Assembly: GCA_019314155.1 (NCBI GenBank)
Contig: JAFCZV010000167.1
Location: 1-5,171 of the forward strand
Direction of reading: 5' to 3'
DNA: 5,171 nt
Origin: Deltaproteobacteria bacterium
GTDB lineage: Bacteria; Desulfobacterota; Desulfobacteria; Desulfobacterales; UBA11574
The notes beneath the pieces are model-generated. The model saw only the letters and a program-made list of their open reading frames with translations, was not told the DNA's origin and did not search any database. Shown in pieces: positions 5,055-5,171 of this stretch (position 1 is the stretch's first letter; every line of letters starts with the position of its first letter). The position numbers were made by a program, and so were the translations under genes.

Positions 5055-5112
5055 ATTGAACGATTAAGCTGTACGGCGAGGGAACCGAGTCCGCACCAGC
5101 GACAGGTTCGGC
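5055..5112 (-). repeat. attC site of the upstream (incomplete) cassette
   Basis: GCCGAAC (5112-5106) faces GTTCAAT (5061-5055). Spacers of 5 nt (CTGTC) and about 6 nt follow. The arm GCTGGTGCGG then pairs with the complement of GCTGTACGG, with one extra G after the third base and one mismatch. The total of 58 bp is close to the minimal attC length. The outer three base pairs are weak (GCC against AAT). The next cassette, with the TA promoter, begins straight after the right box. Confidence 0.75.
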
Positions 5113-5171
5113 ATTTTACCTTCTTGCAAAGAGGTTGATTCGACGGAAAGTTTCAAAGCATTGTCCATCAG
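5064..5171 (-). CDS. Tail of an unidentified gene of the upstream cassette
   Basis: The frame is open from the window edge for 35 codons to TAA 5066-5064 and reads through the attC site, ending in VRTRFPRRTA. A second open frame ends sooner, at a TAA about 5 nt before the attC box (ending NLFARR). I cannot decide between them or name a product. Other genes here end either inside or just before their attC site, so both are possible. Confidence 0.3.
   Translation of the reverse strand: MMDNALKLSVESTSLQEGKMPNLSLVRTRFPRRTA

Larger units (their letters stand above)
2956..5061 (-). mobile_element. Integron-type gene-cassette array of three cassettes, no integrase in view
   Basis: Using the G of each right box as the crossover point, three cassettes follow each other head to tail: 5060-4373 (688 bp, damaged HigB plus HigA), 4372-3690 (683 bp, 65-aa protein plus nucleotidyltransferase) and 3689-2956 (734 bp, PIN toxin plus Phd antitoxin). 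Each holds one tightly packed minus-strand gene unit and ends in a folded site. The orientation predicts attI and an integrase gene above 5171. TA modules and uncharacterised small genes are typical cargo of large chromosomal arrays. The boxes read GTTC rather than the usual GTTR, so a strict motif scan may miss them. I infer the array from repeated structure, not from any integrase. Confidence 0.8.

Overview
This window reads as bacterial accessory DNA, and every gene I can support is on the minus strand. The secreted SdsA/YjcS-type alkylsulfatase, the toxin-antitoxin (TA) genes and the integron-type recombination sites suggest a Gram-negative, probably proteobacterial or environmental, host. 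I cannot name the species. The right-hand 2.2 kb is visibly AT-richer and more mosaic than the left-hand sulfatase gene.

Layout, in the direction of transcription (high to low coordinates). (1) 5171-5062: tail of an unidentified upstream gene running into a folded recombination site. (2) 5060-4373: a HigB/HigA-type TA unit in which the toxin gene is damaged and the antitoxin looks intact. (3) 4372-3690: a 65-aa protein of unknown function overlapping a nucleotidyltransferase-fold gene. (4) 3689-2956: a PIN-domain toxin followed by a Phd/YefM antitoxin. (5) 2955-1915: a homocysteine S-methyltransferase family gene. (6) 1874-1: a secreted alkylsulfatase, cut by the window edge.

The units at 5060-2956 are separated by four sites that I read as integron attC sites (5055-5112, 4367-4493, 3684-3767, 2950-3026). 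A possible fifth, weaker site lies at 1908-1976. Each clear site has imperfect inverted arms: an outer GAAC/GTTC box, an unpaired spacer of about 5-6 nt, then a stem in which the 5' arm carries one extra base after its third pair. This makes the region a gene-cassette array of 683-734 bp cassettes. No integrase gene is visible, so it is either the distal part of an integron or an integrase-less attC cluster. An integrase, if present, should lie above position 5171.

The two TA cassettes carry near-consensus promoters of identical geometry: TTGACA, 17 nt, TACAAT, 7 nt, then ATG. A palindrome overlaps the -10 box in each, so both toxin mRNAs are predicted to be leaderless and autorepressed. The middle cassette has a ribosome-binding site but no comparable promoter and may depend on read-through. 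The best candidate for an undescribed system is the overlapping 65-aa/nucleotidyltransferase pair, which sits between two TA modules in the same cassette format.
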